Notes: generated by a model from the sequence alone, not told the origin. A stretch of 37,331 bases of DNA from Myxococcaceae bacterium (GCA_022842905.1 JALHOS010000022.1:1-37331); one strand, 5' to 3'. Counted from the stretch's first letter, positions 14,899 to 23,137 are shown. Program-made: numbers and translations.

Positions 14899-16086
14899 TC
14901 AATACGCAGCAGTCAGCGTGAAGTACACACTGGTCGAGTTGTCAGCCCACGTTCCAAACGAGAGGAACGGGAACTTCGGCACCCACGCTCCATTCACGTT
15001 CATGAGCGGCGTGGTGAAGTTGGAGATGCCCAGGTCGATCGAGTAGTGGTCGTTGAACTGATAGGACCCACCGAAGAAGGCCGAGAACATGTCAAAGGAC
15101 CCGCCCCCGGTGCGTGCGACGGGCTGACCGGCAGAGTCGATGCCTTTGGGCGTAAAGTCGTCTGGACGCGACGGGTCGCCCTGCGCCGCATAGCGCCAGA
15201 AGCGCAGGTACGTGTAGCCGGCGTACAGCATGAACGCGTCGGTCACGCGCGCCTGCACCGAGCCGCCCACGGTGACGGTCCACTGGTTGTTGTTGCCGAT
15301 AATGGAAGCGAAGTTCTCGCCGGGGCGGGAGAGGAGCGTCGGGATCCCATCCACCGGCCGGGGGATCGCGTTCGACCGCGTCCCGATCACGGTCTGGGTG
15401 ACGAAGGTGTGCATGGCCGACGCTCGGACCTGGAGGTCGAAGCGGCTGACGCGCGTCGACATGGCCGCGCCCGCCGAGAGGCCGGCGATCATGCCGTTGT
15501 TGAGGCTCTGGTACGACGTGGGCAGGGTGAGGCCGATGTTGGGTGAGACGGCGAGGCCGGAGAAGGGCCCGAACGCCTTGGTTCGGAAGAACGCCGGCGC
15601 GACCAGCACCGCACGGGTGTCGAACGGCTGCACCCGCCGCGCGTTGTTATTGTCTGGCATCGTGTACTCGAACAGCAGCCGACCAATGAGGCTCGCGGCC
15701 AGCCGCCGGCCCCCGAGCCCAAACAGATACGTCGCCTGCACGCTCAAGTTCGCGGCAAGGTAGGAATACAGCGTCGGGTCGACGAAGGTCCCCGCCCCCA
15801 GCCAGTGGTCCAAGCTGGCGATCATCTGGAAGCCGGACTGGTTGGCCTGCTCTTCGGGCGTACGCGCTTGAACGGCGCTCGCGAGGCCGCCCTTCTTCTC
15901 GCCGGCCTTCGCCTTGTCGTCGGCCTTCGCGGTCGTCGTCCCGGCAGGCGCTGGCGTCGCGTTGGGTGCGGGGGCCGGCGTCGTCGTCTGAGCGACGGAA
16001 TCAACCTTCGCCGCCGGCGTTGAAGGCTGCGCCAGCGCCAGCGCCGGCACCAACACCGCCGTCATGCAGAATGAGACCGTCTTCAC
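14899..16086 (-). CDS. Outer-membrane beta-barrel protein
   Basis: This is a 395-residue exported protein. From GTG 16086 it begins VKTVSFCMTAVLVPALALAQ, a classic Sec signal peptide cleaved after ALAQ or just before. Next comes a low-complexity Pro/Ala/Thr linker (about residues 22-70). About 300 residues of alternating aromatic/hydrophobic and polar positions follow, with many short Gly/Asn turns, typical of transmembrane beta strands. The last residues VYFTLTAAY end in an aromatic residue, as recognised by the BAM complex. The family is not recognised. A perfect GGAGGT four bases before GTG 16086 decides the start. It is first in the apparent operon with two Met-zincin lipoproteins, so it may anchor, export or work with them at the outer membrane (inference). 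Confidence 0.8.
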   Translation of the reverse strand: MKTVSFCMTAVLVPALALAQPSTPAAKVDSVAQTTTPAPAPNATPAPAGTTTAKADDKAKAGEKKGGLASAVQARTPEEQANQSGFQMIASLDHWLGAGTFVDPTLYSYLAANLSVQATYLFGLGGRRLAASLIGRLLFEYTMPDNNNARRVQPFDTRAVLVAPAFFRTKAFGPFSGLAVSPNIGLTLPTSYQSLNNGMIAGLSAGAAMSTRVSRFDLQVRASAMHTFVTQTVIGTRSNAIPRPVDGIPTLLSRPGENFASIIGNNNQWTVTVGGSVQARVTDAFMLYAGYTYLRFWRYAAQGDPSRPDDFTPKGIDSAGQPVARTGGGSFDMFSAFFGGSYQFNDHYSIDLGISNFTTPLMNVNGAWVPKFPFLSFGTWADNSTSVYFTLTAAY

Positions 16087-16325
16087 GTGCACCTCCGACC
16101 GAAGCCGCGTGCCCTTGAGCAAGAAGCCTGCCCAGGCGCGCACCTCGCGAGAACCGCTCCAACATTTCGAAACAACTTGGCTTTTTCACCCTCTCGAGCC
16201 TTGAGAGCACCCCCGCGGCCGACCGTGGCGCCTGGCAGCGTTAGTGACCGCGCGCTCTGTGGCATCGAAAGCGACAGCAAATCGGCACTCCTCCGACACG
16301 GAAGGTGAGGGTGTGGAAAGGGGGC

Positions 16326-16351
16326 GGCCTGTAACACAGGGGCCACAGGCC
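16326..16351 (-). terminator. Hairpin after the NFACT gene
   Basis: GGCCTGT (16326-16332) and ACAGGCC (16345-16351) form a perfect 7-bp stem with a 12-base loop, three bases after the NFACT stop codon on the minus strand. A smaller alternative stem, CCTGT/ACAGG, overlaps it. No run of T follows, so termination efficiency is doubtful. The remaining bases down to 16087 should hold the promoter of the beta-barrel/Met-zincin operon, but I see no convincing promoter boxes there. Confidence 0.4.
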
Positions 16352-16353
16352 GA

Positions 16354-17751
16354 TCAACGCACGTCTGGCGCAGCGCCCTCGGCGCGAAGCAGCCGGGTCA
16401 GCCGGGCCGGCTCGACGCGCAAAACCAGAGTCTTTTCATGCGTGTACGTCACCGCACCGGGACCCGCACCCTTTGCCTTCCGGACGTGCTTGGCGAGCAC
16501 GTAGCTCACCTCGACCTTGGTCTCGCCCTTCGCGTCGGAGTGGTGGGCGGCCAGGTGGGCGGCGTCGAGCAGCACTTCCGTCGGGGCCGCTTGGCCTTTG
16601 GGCAGCGGGATCACCACGTGAGCCCCGGGCACCCCGCGCGCGTGGAGCCAGAGATGGTGCGGGGCGGCGGCGTGGAAGGTGAGCTCGTCGTTCGAAGCGG
16701 CGCCTCGGCCGACCCAAATCGGCTGCCCGTGTCGGCTGGGGTACACGCGGTAGGGCCGGCGTTCGGGTGGATCAGCCGGGCGAGCGGCGCGCGGGCCGAC
16801 GGCGGGCGATCCCTCAGCGTTGGCCGGCGCCTCGAGCTGCGCGTCGAGCGCCAGCAGCTCCTGTTCGAGCTGGGCGATGCGGGCGCCGGCCAGCTGAGCG
16901 CCGCGCAGGAGCCGGCGGTACTGGTGGAACTTGCGCGCGAGGTTCTCCTGCGGGCTCTTCGCCGGGTCGAGCGGGATGGTGCGCTGCTGCTCTCCCGCTT
17001 CGGTCCACTCGCTGACGCTCACACTCTTCGCGCCGCGCTGCACCCGGCTCAAGTTTTGCGCGAGCAGCTCCCCTTCCACGCGCAGCCGGTCGGCGTCGAG
17101 CGCGCGCGCGGCGTCGGCCTTCACCTTGTCGATGGTGCGCAGCAGCTGCTTCTTGCGACGCAACAGCGGGGCGGCCTGCTGCTCCCGCCACTGCCGCGCT
17201 TCCTTGTCCCCAAACAGCGCCTCGGCGCCGTGGAGCAGCCGCAGGTGCACGTGGTCCGACGCCAGCCTCGAGCCCTGCGGCCGCTCGTCGACGGCGGGCG
17301 GCGCAGTCCATTCCCCGCCGAAGCGCAGGCCCCGCGGCAGCGGCAGCGACGCGGTGAGGATTCGGCGGTTTGCGCCGATGAGGAAGACCGCTGGGGTGCC
17401 CGCTTCGAGCAGCAGCGTCAGCGTCCGGTCCTTCACGTCCCACCGAGTGGCCAGCGCCCGAAGCCCGGGCAGGACCTCGGCGCCGACCAACTTCGCGCCG
17501 GTCAGCTCTCGACGAAGCACCGCTTGCCAGGCCGGCGGGTTCGGCGGGTTGGGTGGGCGCTTGTCGACGACGCCCAGGCGCGCCAGCTCGGGGTCCGCGC
17601 ACACGTGGAGCGTGACGGTGCGGCCGGGCACGCGCACGTCCAAGAAGCACCGGCTGGCCGTGGGCGCGGCGACCTTCTGCACCACCCCGCCCGCCAGCTC
17701 ACGCGAGAGCTCTTGGGCGAGAGCGGTCAGCTCGACGGTGCGCAGCGACAT
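16354..17751 (-). CDS. NFACT family protein (RqcH/FbpA-like), short form
   Basis: This 465-residue protein resembles RqcH/Rqc2/NEMF, which in ribosome quality control bind stalled 50S-peptidyl-tRNA complexes and, in many bacteria, recruit tRNA-Ala to tail the nascent chain. Residues 1-200 match NFACT-N. About 210-330 are Arg/Gln/Leu-rich and helical (coiled coil). The C-terminal 110 residues are the NFACT-R domain, with YPSRHGQPIWVGRGAASNDE, HHLWLHARGVPGAHVVIP and ETKVEVSYVLAKHVRKAKGA. It is shorter than typical RqcH (about 570). At the site of the conserved Asp-Arg pair the sequence reads GLRAL (residues 96-100), so both residues appear replaced. The start ATG 17751 gives MSLRTVELTALAQEL, which fits the family. 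It follows the DNA ligase gene by 17 bases. Confidence 0.85.
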   Translation of the reverse strand: MSLRTVELTALAQELSRELAGGVVQKVAAPTASRCFLDVRVPGRTVTLHVCADPELARLGVVDKRPPNPPNPPAWQAVLRRELTGAKLVGAEVLPGLRALATRWDVKDRTLTLLLEAGTPAVFLIGANRRILTASLPLPRGLRFGGEWTAPPAVDERPQGSRLASDHVHLRLLHGAEALFGDKEARQWREQQAAPLLRRKKQLLRTIDKVKADAARALDADRLRVEGELLAQNLSRVQRGAKSVSVSEWTEAGEQQRTIPLDPAKSPQENLARKFHQYRRLLRGAQLAGARIAQLEQELLALDAQLEAPANAEGSPAVGPRAARPADPPERRPYRVYPSRHGQPIWVGRGAASNDELTFHAAAPHHLWLHARGVPGAHVVIPLPKGQAAPTEVLLDAAHLAAHHSDAKGETKVEVSYVLAKHVRKAKGAGPGAVTYTHEKTLVLRVEPARLTRLLRAEGAAPDVR

Positions 17752-17768
17752 GGCTCTTCTTGTTCCCT

Positions 17769-18815
17769 TCAGCGGGGCAGCGCGCGAATGGCGTCGAGGG
17801 AGAACGGGTTGGGCGGCAGCAGCTGGCCGTAGGTGCACGCGGTCGGCGGCTTGTCTTCCCGCCAGCGAATGAAGGTGGCGCCGTGGCGAAAGCGGTCACC
17901 CTGGAGGTAGTCGAAGTACACCTCGCAGACCAACGTGGGCGGCAGGCGGGTCCACGGCTGCTCCTTGCCGCTGCTCCACCGGCTGGGAGCGCCCGGCGTG
18001 CGGCCTTCACCGAAGGACGGCGCTTCGGCGGGGGCGACCTCGGCCAGGGGCGACAGCCGCTCGAAGAGGGCCTTCTTCTCCTTCGCGGTGAAGGACGACG
18101 TGTGGCCGACGTGGTGCAACACGCCCGCGTCGTCGTAGAGCCCCAGCAGCAGCGCGCCCACGGAGCCCTTGGTCTTCCCTTCGCGAAAGCCGCCGACGAC
18201 ACAGTCCGCGGTGCGGCGGTGCTTCACCTTGACCATGACGCGCTTGCCCGACGAGTACGGCAGCTCTTCCCGACGGGCCATGACGCCGTCGCAGCCGGCG
18301 CCTTCGAAGTCTTCGAACCACGCCTTGGCCACGGAAGGGTCGCTCGTCTGCGGGGTGACGAAGACGCGCTCGGACTCGCGCACGCACCGCAAGAGCTCTT
18401 CGCGTCGCAGCAACCCTGGACGCTCACGCCAGTCGTCGTCGCCCACGGCCAACAAATCGAACGCCACGAAGCTCGCGGGGATCTCCTGCGCGAGGCGGTT
18501 GACGCGGGACGCGGCGGGGTGAAGCCGCAGCTGGAGCCCGTCGAAGTCCAGGCCCTTCTCGCCCACGCGAATGATCTCCCCGTCGACGATGATCCGCTCA
18601 GGGAGCGCCTCTTTGAGCGCCTGAACGACCTCCGGAAAGTAGCGGGCGAGCGGCTGGCCGCTGCGGCTCTGCAGCTCGACGGACTCGCCGTCGCGGAAGA
18701 CGAGCGCGCGGAAGCCGTCCCACTTCGGCTCGTAGCGCCAGCCTGGGCCCTGCGGAATGTCGTCGGCGGCCTCGGCGAGCATGGGCTCGAGCGGTGGAGC
18801 GAAGGGCAGCGGCAT
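17769..18815 (-). CDS. ATP-dependent DNA ligase (LigC/LigD-ligase-like)
   Basis: This 348-residue enzyme seals nicks in DNA using ATP. The adenylation domain has motif I EPKWDGFRAL with the nucleotidyl Lys at residue 31, motif III-like FVAFDLLAV, motif IV GCDGVMARREELPY and motif V VMVKVKHRRTADCVVGGF. The OB-fold domain follows, with GALLLGLYDDAGVLHHVGH, and ends with RFRHGATFIRWREDKPP. There is no primase or nuclease domain, so it is a stand-alone ligase rather than a full LigD. ATG 18815 starts the family-like MPLPFAPPLEPMLAE. An upstream GTG at 18857 would add 14 unlikely residues. The gene is first in a two-gene unit with the NFACT gene. No Ku gene is nearby. A role in repair ligation is likely from the family. 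Confidence 0.92.
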   Translation of the reverse strand: MPLPFAPPLEPMLAEAADDIPQGPGWRYEPKWDGFRALVFRDGESVELQSRSGQPLARYFPEVVQALKEALPERIIVDGEIIRVGEKGLDFDGLQLRLHPAASRVNRLAQEIPASFVAFDLLAVGDDDWRERPGLLRREELLRCVRESERVFVTPQTSDPSVAKAWFEDFEGAGCDGVMARREELPYSSGKRVMVKVKHRRTADCVVGGFREGKTKGSVGALLLGLYDDAGVLHHVGHTSSFTAKEKKALFERLSPLAEVAPAEAPSFGEGRTPGAPSRWSSGKEQPWTRLPPTLVCEVYFDYLQGDRFRHGATFIRWREDKPPTACTYGQLLPPNPFSLDAIRALPR

Positions 18816-18922
18816 GGTGCGCGGCGTCCTACTCGACGCGACGGGGCTGGTGTACACCGCGCGCCCCGTGAGAGCGCTGAACGTCTTCCGTGACGAGAGC
18901 CGTCGACGACGAAGGAGCCGCC
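18816..18922. promoter_or_regulatory. Divergent intergenic region with palindromic TACACC boxes
   Basis: Between the divergent ligase and larB starts lies the perfect palindrome GGTGTACACC (18849-18858). It reads TACACC on both strands, 34 bases from the ligase ATG and about 65 from the larB GTG. It could be a shared -10 region or an operator half-site pair. No matching -35 boxes are apparent. Confidence 0.3.
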
Positions 18923-19609
18923 GTGAGTGACGTGAAGCTCGACTTTGGACGGCCGGACCGCATCGGCCTGGAGGAGGCGATCTTCTGCCAGGGCAAGACG
19001 GTGCAGCACCTGGCGACGATCCTCTCGCTGGCGACCAAGGAGCGCCGCTCGTTCCTGCTGACGCGCCTGTCCGCCGACCAGTACGCGGGCCTGCAACCGG
19101 AATGGGGCGCGGCGCTCGACTACGACACGCTGTCTCGGACCGCGGTGTTCGGGAAGACCGTCGCGCTCACCGGTCCCGCGCGGGTGGCGCTGGTGGCGGC
19201 GGGCACGTCGGACGCGCACGTGCTGCGGGAAGCGGAGCGGGCGCTCGCGTACGCGGGCGAGGCGACGACCTGCATTCTCGACGTGGGCGTCGCCGGGCTG
19301 TGGCGCCTGCAGGAGCGGCTCGAGGAGATCCGCCGGCACCCCGTCGTCATCGCGGTCGCGGGCATGGACGCCGCCATGCCGACGGTGCTCGGCGGGCTGC
19401 TCGGCAACGTCCTCATCGGCGTGCCCACGTCCACCGGCTACGGCGTGGCGACGGGCGGACAGGCTGCGCTCCACGCGATGTTGTCGAGCTGCGCGCCGGG
19501 CGTGCCGGTCATGAACATCGACAACGGGTACGGCGCGGCGTGCGCGGCGCTGCGGGTGCTGCGCGCGCTCGACACGGCGGCGAAGGCGGTCAGGCATGGC
19601 GGCGGCTGA
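18923..19609 (+). CDS. larB: Nickel pincer cofactor biosynthesis protein LarB
   Basis: LarB carboxylates and hydrolyses nicotinic acid adenine dinucleotide in the first step of building the nickel-pincer nucleotide cofactor used by lactate racemase and related enzymes. The 228 residues show the family pattern: LDFGRPDRIGLEEAIFCQGK near the N-terminus, AAGTSDAHVLREAERAL, LDVGVAGLWRL, VAGMDAAMPTVLGGLLGN, GVPTSTGYGV, LHAMLSSCAPGVPVMNIDNG. The C-terminal half resembles the PurE class of AIR carboxylases, which older annotations name. GTG 18923 is chosen because GGAG lies about 6 bases upstream; a GTG at 18890 adds 11 residues. No larA, larC or larE lies in the window. Its 3' end overlaps the next gene by 14 bases. 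Confidence 0.9.
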   Translation: MSDVKLDFGRPDRIGLEEAIFCQGKTVQHLATILSLATKERRSFLLTRLSADQYAGLQPEWGAALDYDTLSRTAVFGKTVALTGPARVALVAAGTSDAHVLREAERALAYAGEATTCILDVGVAGLWRLQERLEEIRRHPVVIAVAGMDAAMPTVLGGLLGNVLIGVPTSTGYGVATGGQAALHAMLSSCAPGVPVMNIDNGYGAACAALRVLRALDTAAKAVRHGGG

Positions 19610-20768
19610 GCCCAGCGCCCCGGCCAAGCCCCTGCTGGAGCGCGTGGGCGTGCAGTATTTCCACCGGCGCTCGCAGCGGCTGGCCGGCCCCGCGCCGAGC
19701 GACGCGGTGCACGTCATCAACCCCGAAGAGCGCGCCGGCATGCGCCGGGTCGAACGGGGCGCGGTGCTGCGAGCCGCGGCCGCCGGTGCCGTGTCAGCGT
19801 GTGCGTCGGCGGTGGCCGAAGTGTGGGCGTCTCCGCTGGTGCCCGACGGCGCACCGTTCTTCAGCGCGGCCTCGCTGGAGTTCTGGCTGATCGTGGGTGG
19901 CGTGACGTTGATCGCGTCGGTCCTGGAGATCCTCTTCATCTACTGGGACACGCTGCGCTCGGTGCACGAGCTGGCGCGGGTGGCGGGCCTGAGCCTGTTC
20001 GGTCAGACGGAGCGCGAGGAGCAAGCGCAGCTCGCCGAAGCGCTGGCCCGCGCCGCGCTCGAGCTGCCCAACCCGGTGGACGGGCCGTTCGGCATCAACT
20101 CCCGCAAGGACGCGTCGCGGACCATGCTGGTGGTCGCCTCGCTCGTCTACAAGGCGAAGATCGGGCTGACGTCCTTCGTCATCAAGCTGCTGCTGCGCAG
20201 GCTGCTCAGCCGGGTCGTGGTGCGCGGCGTGGCCAACGCGCTGCTCCCCTTCGTCGCAGTCCCGGTGACGGCGGTGTGGAACGGCGTCATCACCTGGTGG
20301 GTGCTCCAGGAAGCGCGGGTGCGGGCGATGGGGCCCAGCGCGCTGGACGAGCTGGTCGAGCGGGTCTTCGCCCAAGCCGGAGCGCTGTCGGACGCGGGCC
20401 GGCTCGCGGCGCTGCGCGCGGTGGCCTCGTCGATCGTGCGCACGCAGGACCTGCACCCCAACCTCGTGGCGCTGCTGACGCGGGTGGCCAGCCGCGTGGG
20501 CGACGTGGGCAAGGCGGAGCTCGACGACGTCGGAGAGTTCTTGCGCTCGCTCAAAGCCCTCAGCGCGCCGGAGCTGAGCCTGACGCTGCAGTTGCTCGCG
20601 GTGGCCTGCATCGTCGACGGGCGGTTCTCGAAGCGGGAACGCAAGCTGTTCTCCGACGCGCTCGAGGCGGCGGGGCGGCCGGTGGCGCTGGGCAAAGTGG
20701 ACGAGCTGCGGCGCGCGTTCGTGCACGGCGACGGCGTGGCGGTCGAAGCGGTGCGCGCAGTGGCCTGA
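19596..20768 (+). CDS. Membrane protein with TerB-like C-terminus (LBF_2804-like)
   Basis: This 390-residue protein overlaps the end of larB by 14 bases in another frame, so the two are probably cotranslated. Residues 1-60 are soluble (KPLLERVGVQYFHRRSQRL). Hydrophobic segments follow around SLEFWLIVGGVTLIASVLEI, LTSFVIKLLLRRLLSRVVV and NALLPFVAVPVTAVWNGVITWWV. The C-terminal third is helical, and its LAVACIVDGRFSKRERKLF resembles the acidic helix signature of TerB/DjlA-type domains. The overall layout fits what databases call the LBF_2804 family; I am moderately sure of that name and know of no assigned function. The larB overlap suggests, but does not prove, a functional link. Confidence 0.65.
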   Translation: MAAAEPSAPAKPLLERVGVQYFHRRSQRLAGPAPSDAVHVINPEERAGMRRVERGAVLRAAAAGAVSACASAVAEVWASPLVPDGAPFFSAASLEFWLIVGGVTLIASVLEILFIYWDTLRSVHELARVAGLSLFGQTEREEQAQLAEALARAALELPNPVDGPFGINSRKDASRTMLVVASLVYKAKIGLTSFVIKLLLRRLLSRVVVRGVANALLPFVAVPVTAVWNGVITWWVLQEARVRAMGPSALDELVERVFAQAGALSDAGRLAALRAVASSIVRTQDLHPNLVALLTRVASRVGDVGKAELDDVGEFLRSLKALSAPELSLTLQLLAVACIVDGRFSKRERKLFSDALEAAGRPVALGKVDELRRAFVHGDGVAVEAVRAVA

Positions 20769-20821
20769 CGGCTGGCGGGAAGCGAGCGCGCTGCGGGGCC
20801 GGCTGCTAAACGAGCCTCGCC

Positions 20822-22573
20822 ATGGCCATCACCTCCACGTCCCCCAGCTTCATGTCGCAGCTGTGCTTCGGCACCATCGAAGAGGACCTGCTCTTGCCCT
20901 ACCCGTCCATGGGCGAGGCCGAGCAGGAGACGATGCGCGGCGTCATCTCGTCGCTCGAGTCGTTGCTCAAGCCCAAGGAGAAGGACTTCCGGGAATGGGA
21001 CGCGAAGGGCGAGCTGCCCCCGGCGTTCATCGAGGAGCTCAAGGGCATGGGGCTCTTCTCGCTGGTCATTCCCGAAGCGTTCGGCGGCATGGGGCTGTCG
21101 GCCACGGCGTACTCGCGCACGCTGCAGGAGATCGCCAAGTACGACGCGTCGGTCGCGGTGACCGTCGGGGCGCACTCCAGCATTGGCATGCGCGGCCTGC
21201 TCCTGTTCGGGACCGACGAGCAGAAACAGCGCTGGCTGCCCAAGCTCGCGACCGGCGAGATGATCGCCGCGTTCTGTCTGACGGAGCCCGGCGCCGGCAG
21301 CGACGCGGCCAGCATCAAGTCCACGGCGGTCAGGGACGGGAACGACTGGCTGCTGACGGGCAACAAGCTGTGGATCACCAACGGCGGCATCGCCGACTTC
21401 TTCACGGTGTTCGCGAAGACCGGCGGCCAGGCAGACCGCGGCAACATCACCGCGTTCGTCGTCACCAAGGACCTGCCCGGCGTCAGCATTGGCCCCCACG
21501 AAGACAAGATGGGCATTCGCGCGTCGTCGACGACGACGGTGCACTTCGACAACGTGCGCGTGCCCGCCGCCAACGTGCTGGGTGAGGTCGGCAAGGGCTT
21601 CAAGGTGGCGATGAAGATCCTCAACTCCGGCCGCGGTGGGCTGGGCGGTGGCGCCGTCGGAGGCATGAAGAAGATCATCGCGCTGGCCACCAAGCAGGCG
21701 AAGGAGCGCGTCCAGTTCGGCAAGCCGATCGCCGACTTCGGGCTCATCAAGCAGAAGCTCGGGCACATGGTGGTCGACTGCTACGCGACCGAGTCGGCGG
21801 TGAACGTGCTCAACCACTTCGTCGACGCCGGCCACCAGGACTACGCGGTCGAAGCCGCCATCACCAAGGTGTTCGGCAGCGAAGCGCTCTGGCGCACGGT
21901 GGACGAAGGCCTGCAGATCGCCGCGGGCAACGGCTTCATGCGCGAGTTCCCGTACGAGCGGACGCTGCGCGACGCGCGGATCAACCGCATCTACGAAGGC
22001 ACGAACGACATTCTGCGACTCTTCATCGCCCTGACGGCCATGAACGAGGTCGGCAGCCAGCTCAAGGAGTTGGGCGACTCGCTCAAGGGGCTGTTCGACA
22101 ACCCCATCAAGGGCTTTGGCGTGCTGTCCGACTACGCGCGCCGCCGCGCGTCGCTGGTCACCACGTACGTCAAGCGAGACAAGGCGACGTTCACCAAGCT
22201 GCACCCGGCCTTGTCCAAGCAGCAGGTGGTCTTCGAAGAGCTGACGCGAGATCTGGCGACGGCGGTGGACCGCGTGCTGCGCAAGCACGGCAAGAACATC
22301 ATCGGTAAGCAGTTCGCCAGCCGGCGGTTGGCCGACATCATGATCGAGCTGTTCGTGCTGGCCTGCACGCTGTCCCGCGTCTCGACGGCGGTGGCGAACA
22401 AGGGCGCGGCGCAGGTGACGAAGGAGCTGGAGATCGCCGAAGTGCTGACCGGGCGGGTCCGACGCCGCGTGCGCAGGCACATGTCGATGATCGACGACAA
22501 CGACGACGAGCTGATCAAGTCGCTGGCAGACCACGCGCTCGACGCCGAGCGCTACAGCTGGGACAACGTCTAG
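20822..22573 (+). CDS. Acyl-CoA dehydrogenase, long (VLCAD-like) form
   Basis: This FAD enzyme introduces the alpha-beta double bond into acyl-CoA, the first step of beta-oxidation. It has 583 residues, about 200 more than a classical acyl-CoA dehydrogenase. The extra C-terminal helical part (from about 400, KELGDSLKGLFDNPIKGF onward) resembles VLCAD/ACAD9-type enzymes. Domains in order are the helical N-domain, the middle beta domain with AAFCLTEPGAGSDAASIKST and KLWITNGGIADFF, then the C-domain with RVQFGKPIADFGLIKQKL. The catalytic base is Glu392 in INRIYEGTNDILRLF. The electron acceptor would be ETF. It stands as a single gene after the LarB pair. A TAAACG box ends 9 bases before ATG 20822 and no ribosome binding site is obvious. 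Confidence 0.93.
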   Translation: MAITSTSPSFMSQLCFGTIEEDLLLPYPSMGEAEQETMRGVISSLESLLKPKEKDFREWDAKGELPPAFIEELKGMGLFSLVIPEAFGGMGLSATAYSRTLQEIAKYDASVAVTVGAHSSIGMRGLLLFGTDEQKQRWLPKLATGEMIAAFCLTEPGAGSDAASIKSTAVRDGNDWLLTGNKLWITNGGIADFFTVFAKTGGQADRGNITAFVVTKDLPGVSIGPHEDKMGIRASSTTTVHFDNVRVPAANVLGEVGKGFKVAMKILNSGRGGLGGGAVGGMKKIIALATKQAKERVQFGKPIADFGLIKQKLGHMVVDCYATESAVNVLNHFVDAGHQDYAVEAAITKVFGSEALWRTVDEGLQIAAGNGFMREFPYERTLRDARINRIYEGTNDILRLFIALTAMNEVGSQLKELGDSLKGLFDNPIKGFGVLSDYARRRASLVTTYVKRDKATFTKLHPALSKQQVVFEELTRDLATAVDRVLRKHGKNIIGKQFASRRLADIMIELFVLACTLSRVSTAVANKGAAQVTKELEIAEVLTGRVRRRVRRHMSMIDDNDDELIKSLADHALDAERYSWDNV

Positions 22574-22579
22574 AACTTC

Positions 22580-22594
22580 GGGGCGTCGCTCCCC
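22580..22594. terminator. Small hairpin between convergent genes
   Basis: GGGG (22580-22583) and CCCC (22591-22594) flank seven bases, in the 21-base gap between the acyl-CoA dehydrogenase stop and the stop of the convergent gene. The stem is short and no T-run follows, so bidirectional termination is only possible. Confidence 0.25.
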
Positions 22595-23137
22595 TCAGTC
22601 CGAGGCCGTCCTCGCCGGTGCCGACGACACCTCGTAGCCGACGATCGCGCCGGCCAACGTGGCGACGCCGAGGATCGGCAGTGCTTCGAACCCACCGGCG
22701 AGCGCCACCGTCGCCGCGCCGAGCAGGGCGCCGAGCAGCTCTCCCAGCAACATCGGGAACACGCCGCCGGTGCCTCGGAACGCCGCCCCGCTCGCGAGCA
22801 CGCCAAAAGGCAGCCCCAGGCTCCACCCCACCGCACCGCCGAGCCACACGCCCCGCTGCACTCGCTGCGCGCCGGGCTCCAGCGTCTCGCCCACCAGCCC
22901 GCCCACCAACGCGCCGCCCGCGCCGGCCAGCGTCCCGAACAACACCGAGAAGAGCACCCGCTTGCCACGAGACGACGCGACGAGCGGGCCTTCGTCGTCG
23001 TCGGGCCCGGCCTGGAGCGGCGGGTTGGCGATGACGCCCGGGTCGAGCAGCCCGTCCTGCCGCACCCGCGGACCGTCGGGCCACCCGCCGTCGACCTGCC
23101 CGATCGACAGCACAACCGCCGCCCACAAGACCGTCAT
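22595..23137 (-). CDS. Glycine-rich membrane protein of unknown function
   Basis: This 180-residue protein starts at ATG 23137 (GGAGG eight bases upstream). Its start MTVLWAAVVLSIGQVDGG looks like a signal peptide. Residues 20-50 are an acidic, Pro/Asp-rich stretch. The rest is four hydrophobic, Gly/Ala-rich segments, for example FSVLFGTLAGAGGALVGGLV, WLGGAVGWSLGLPFGVLA, MLLGELLGALLGAATVALAG and LGVATLAGAIVGYEVS. GxxxG-rich packing is obvious. I do not recognise a family. It is transcribed away from the adjacent CpxP-like operon and shares about 155 bases of upstream region with it. Confidence 0.65.
   Translation of the reverse strand: MTVLWAAVVLSIGQVDGGWPDGPRVRQDGLLDPGVIANPPLQAGPDDDEGPLVASSRGKRVLFSVLFGTLAGAGGALVGGLVGETLEPGAQRVQRGVWLGGAVGWSLGLPFGVLASGAAFRGTGGVFPMLLGELLGALLGAATVALAGGFEALPILGVATLAGAIVGYEVSSAPARTASD

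Noticed and set aside
17769-18815. Non-homologous end-joining operon around the DNA ligase
   Set aside because: No Ku or primase gene lies in the window, and the ligase lacks the extra LigD domains.
20147-22534. 795-codon minus-strand open frame opposite the acyl-CoA dehydrogenase and its upstream gene
   Set aside because: It is Arg/His/Ala-rich without domains, and spans two clear plus-strand genes. It is a composition shadow.
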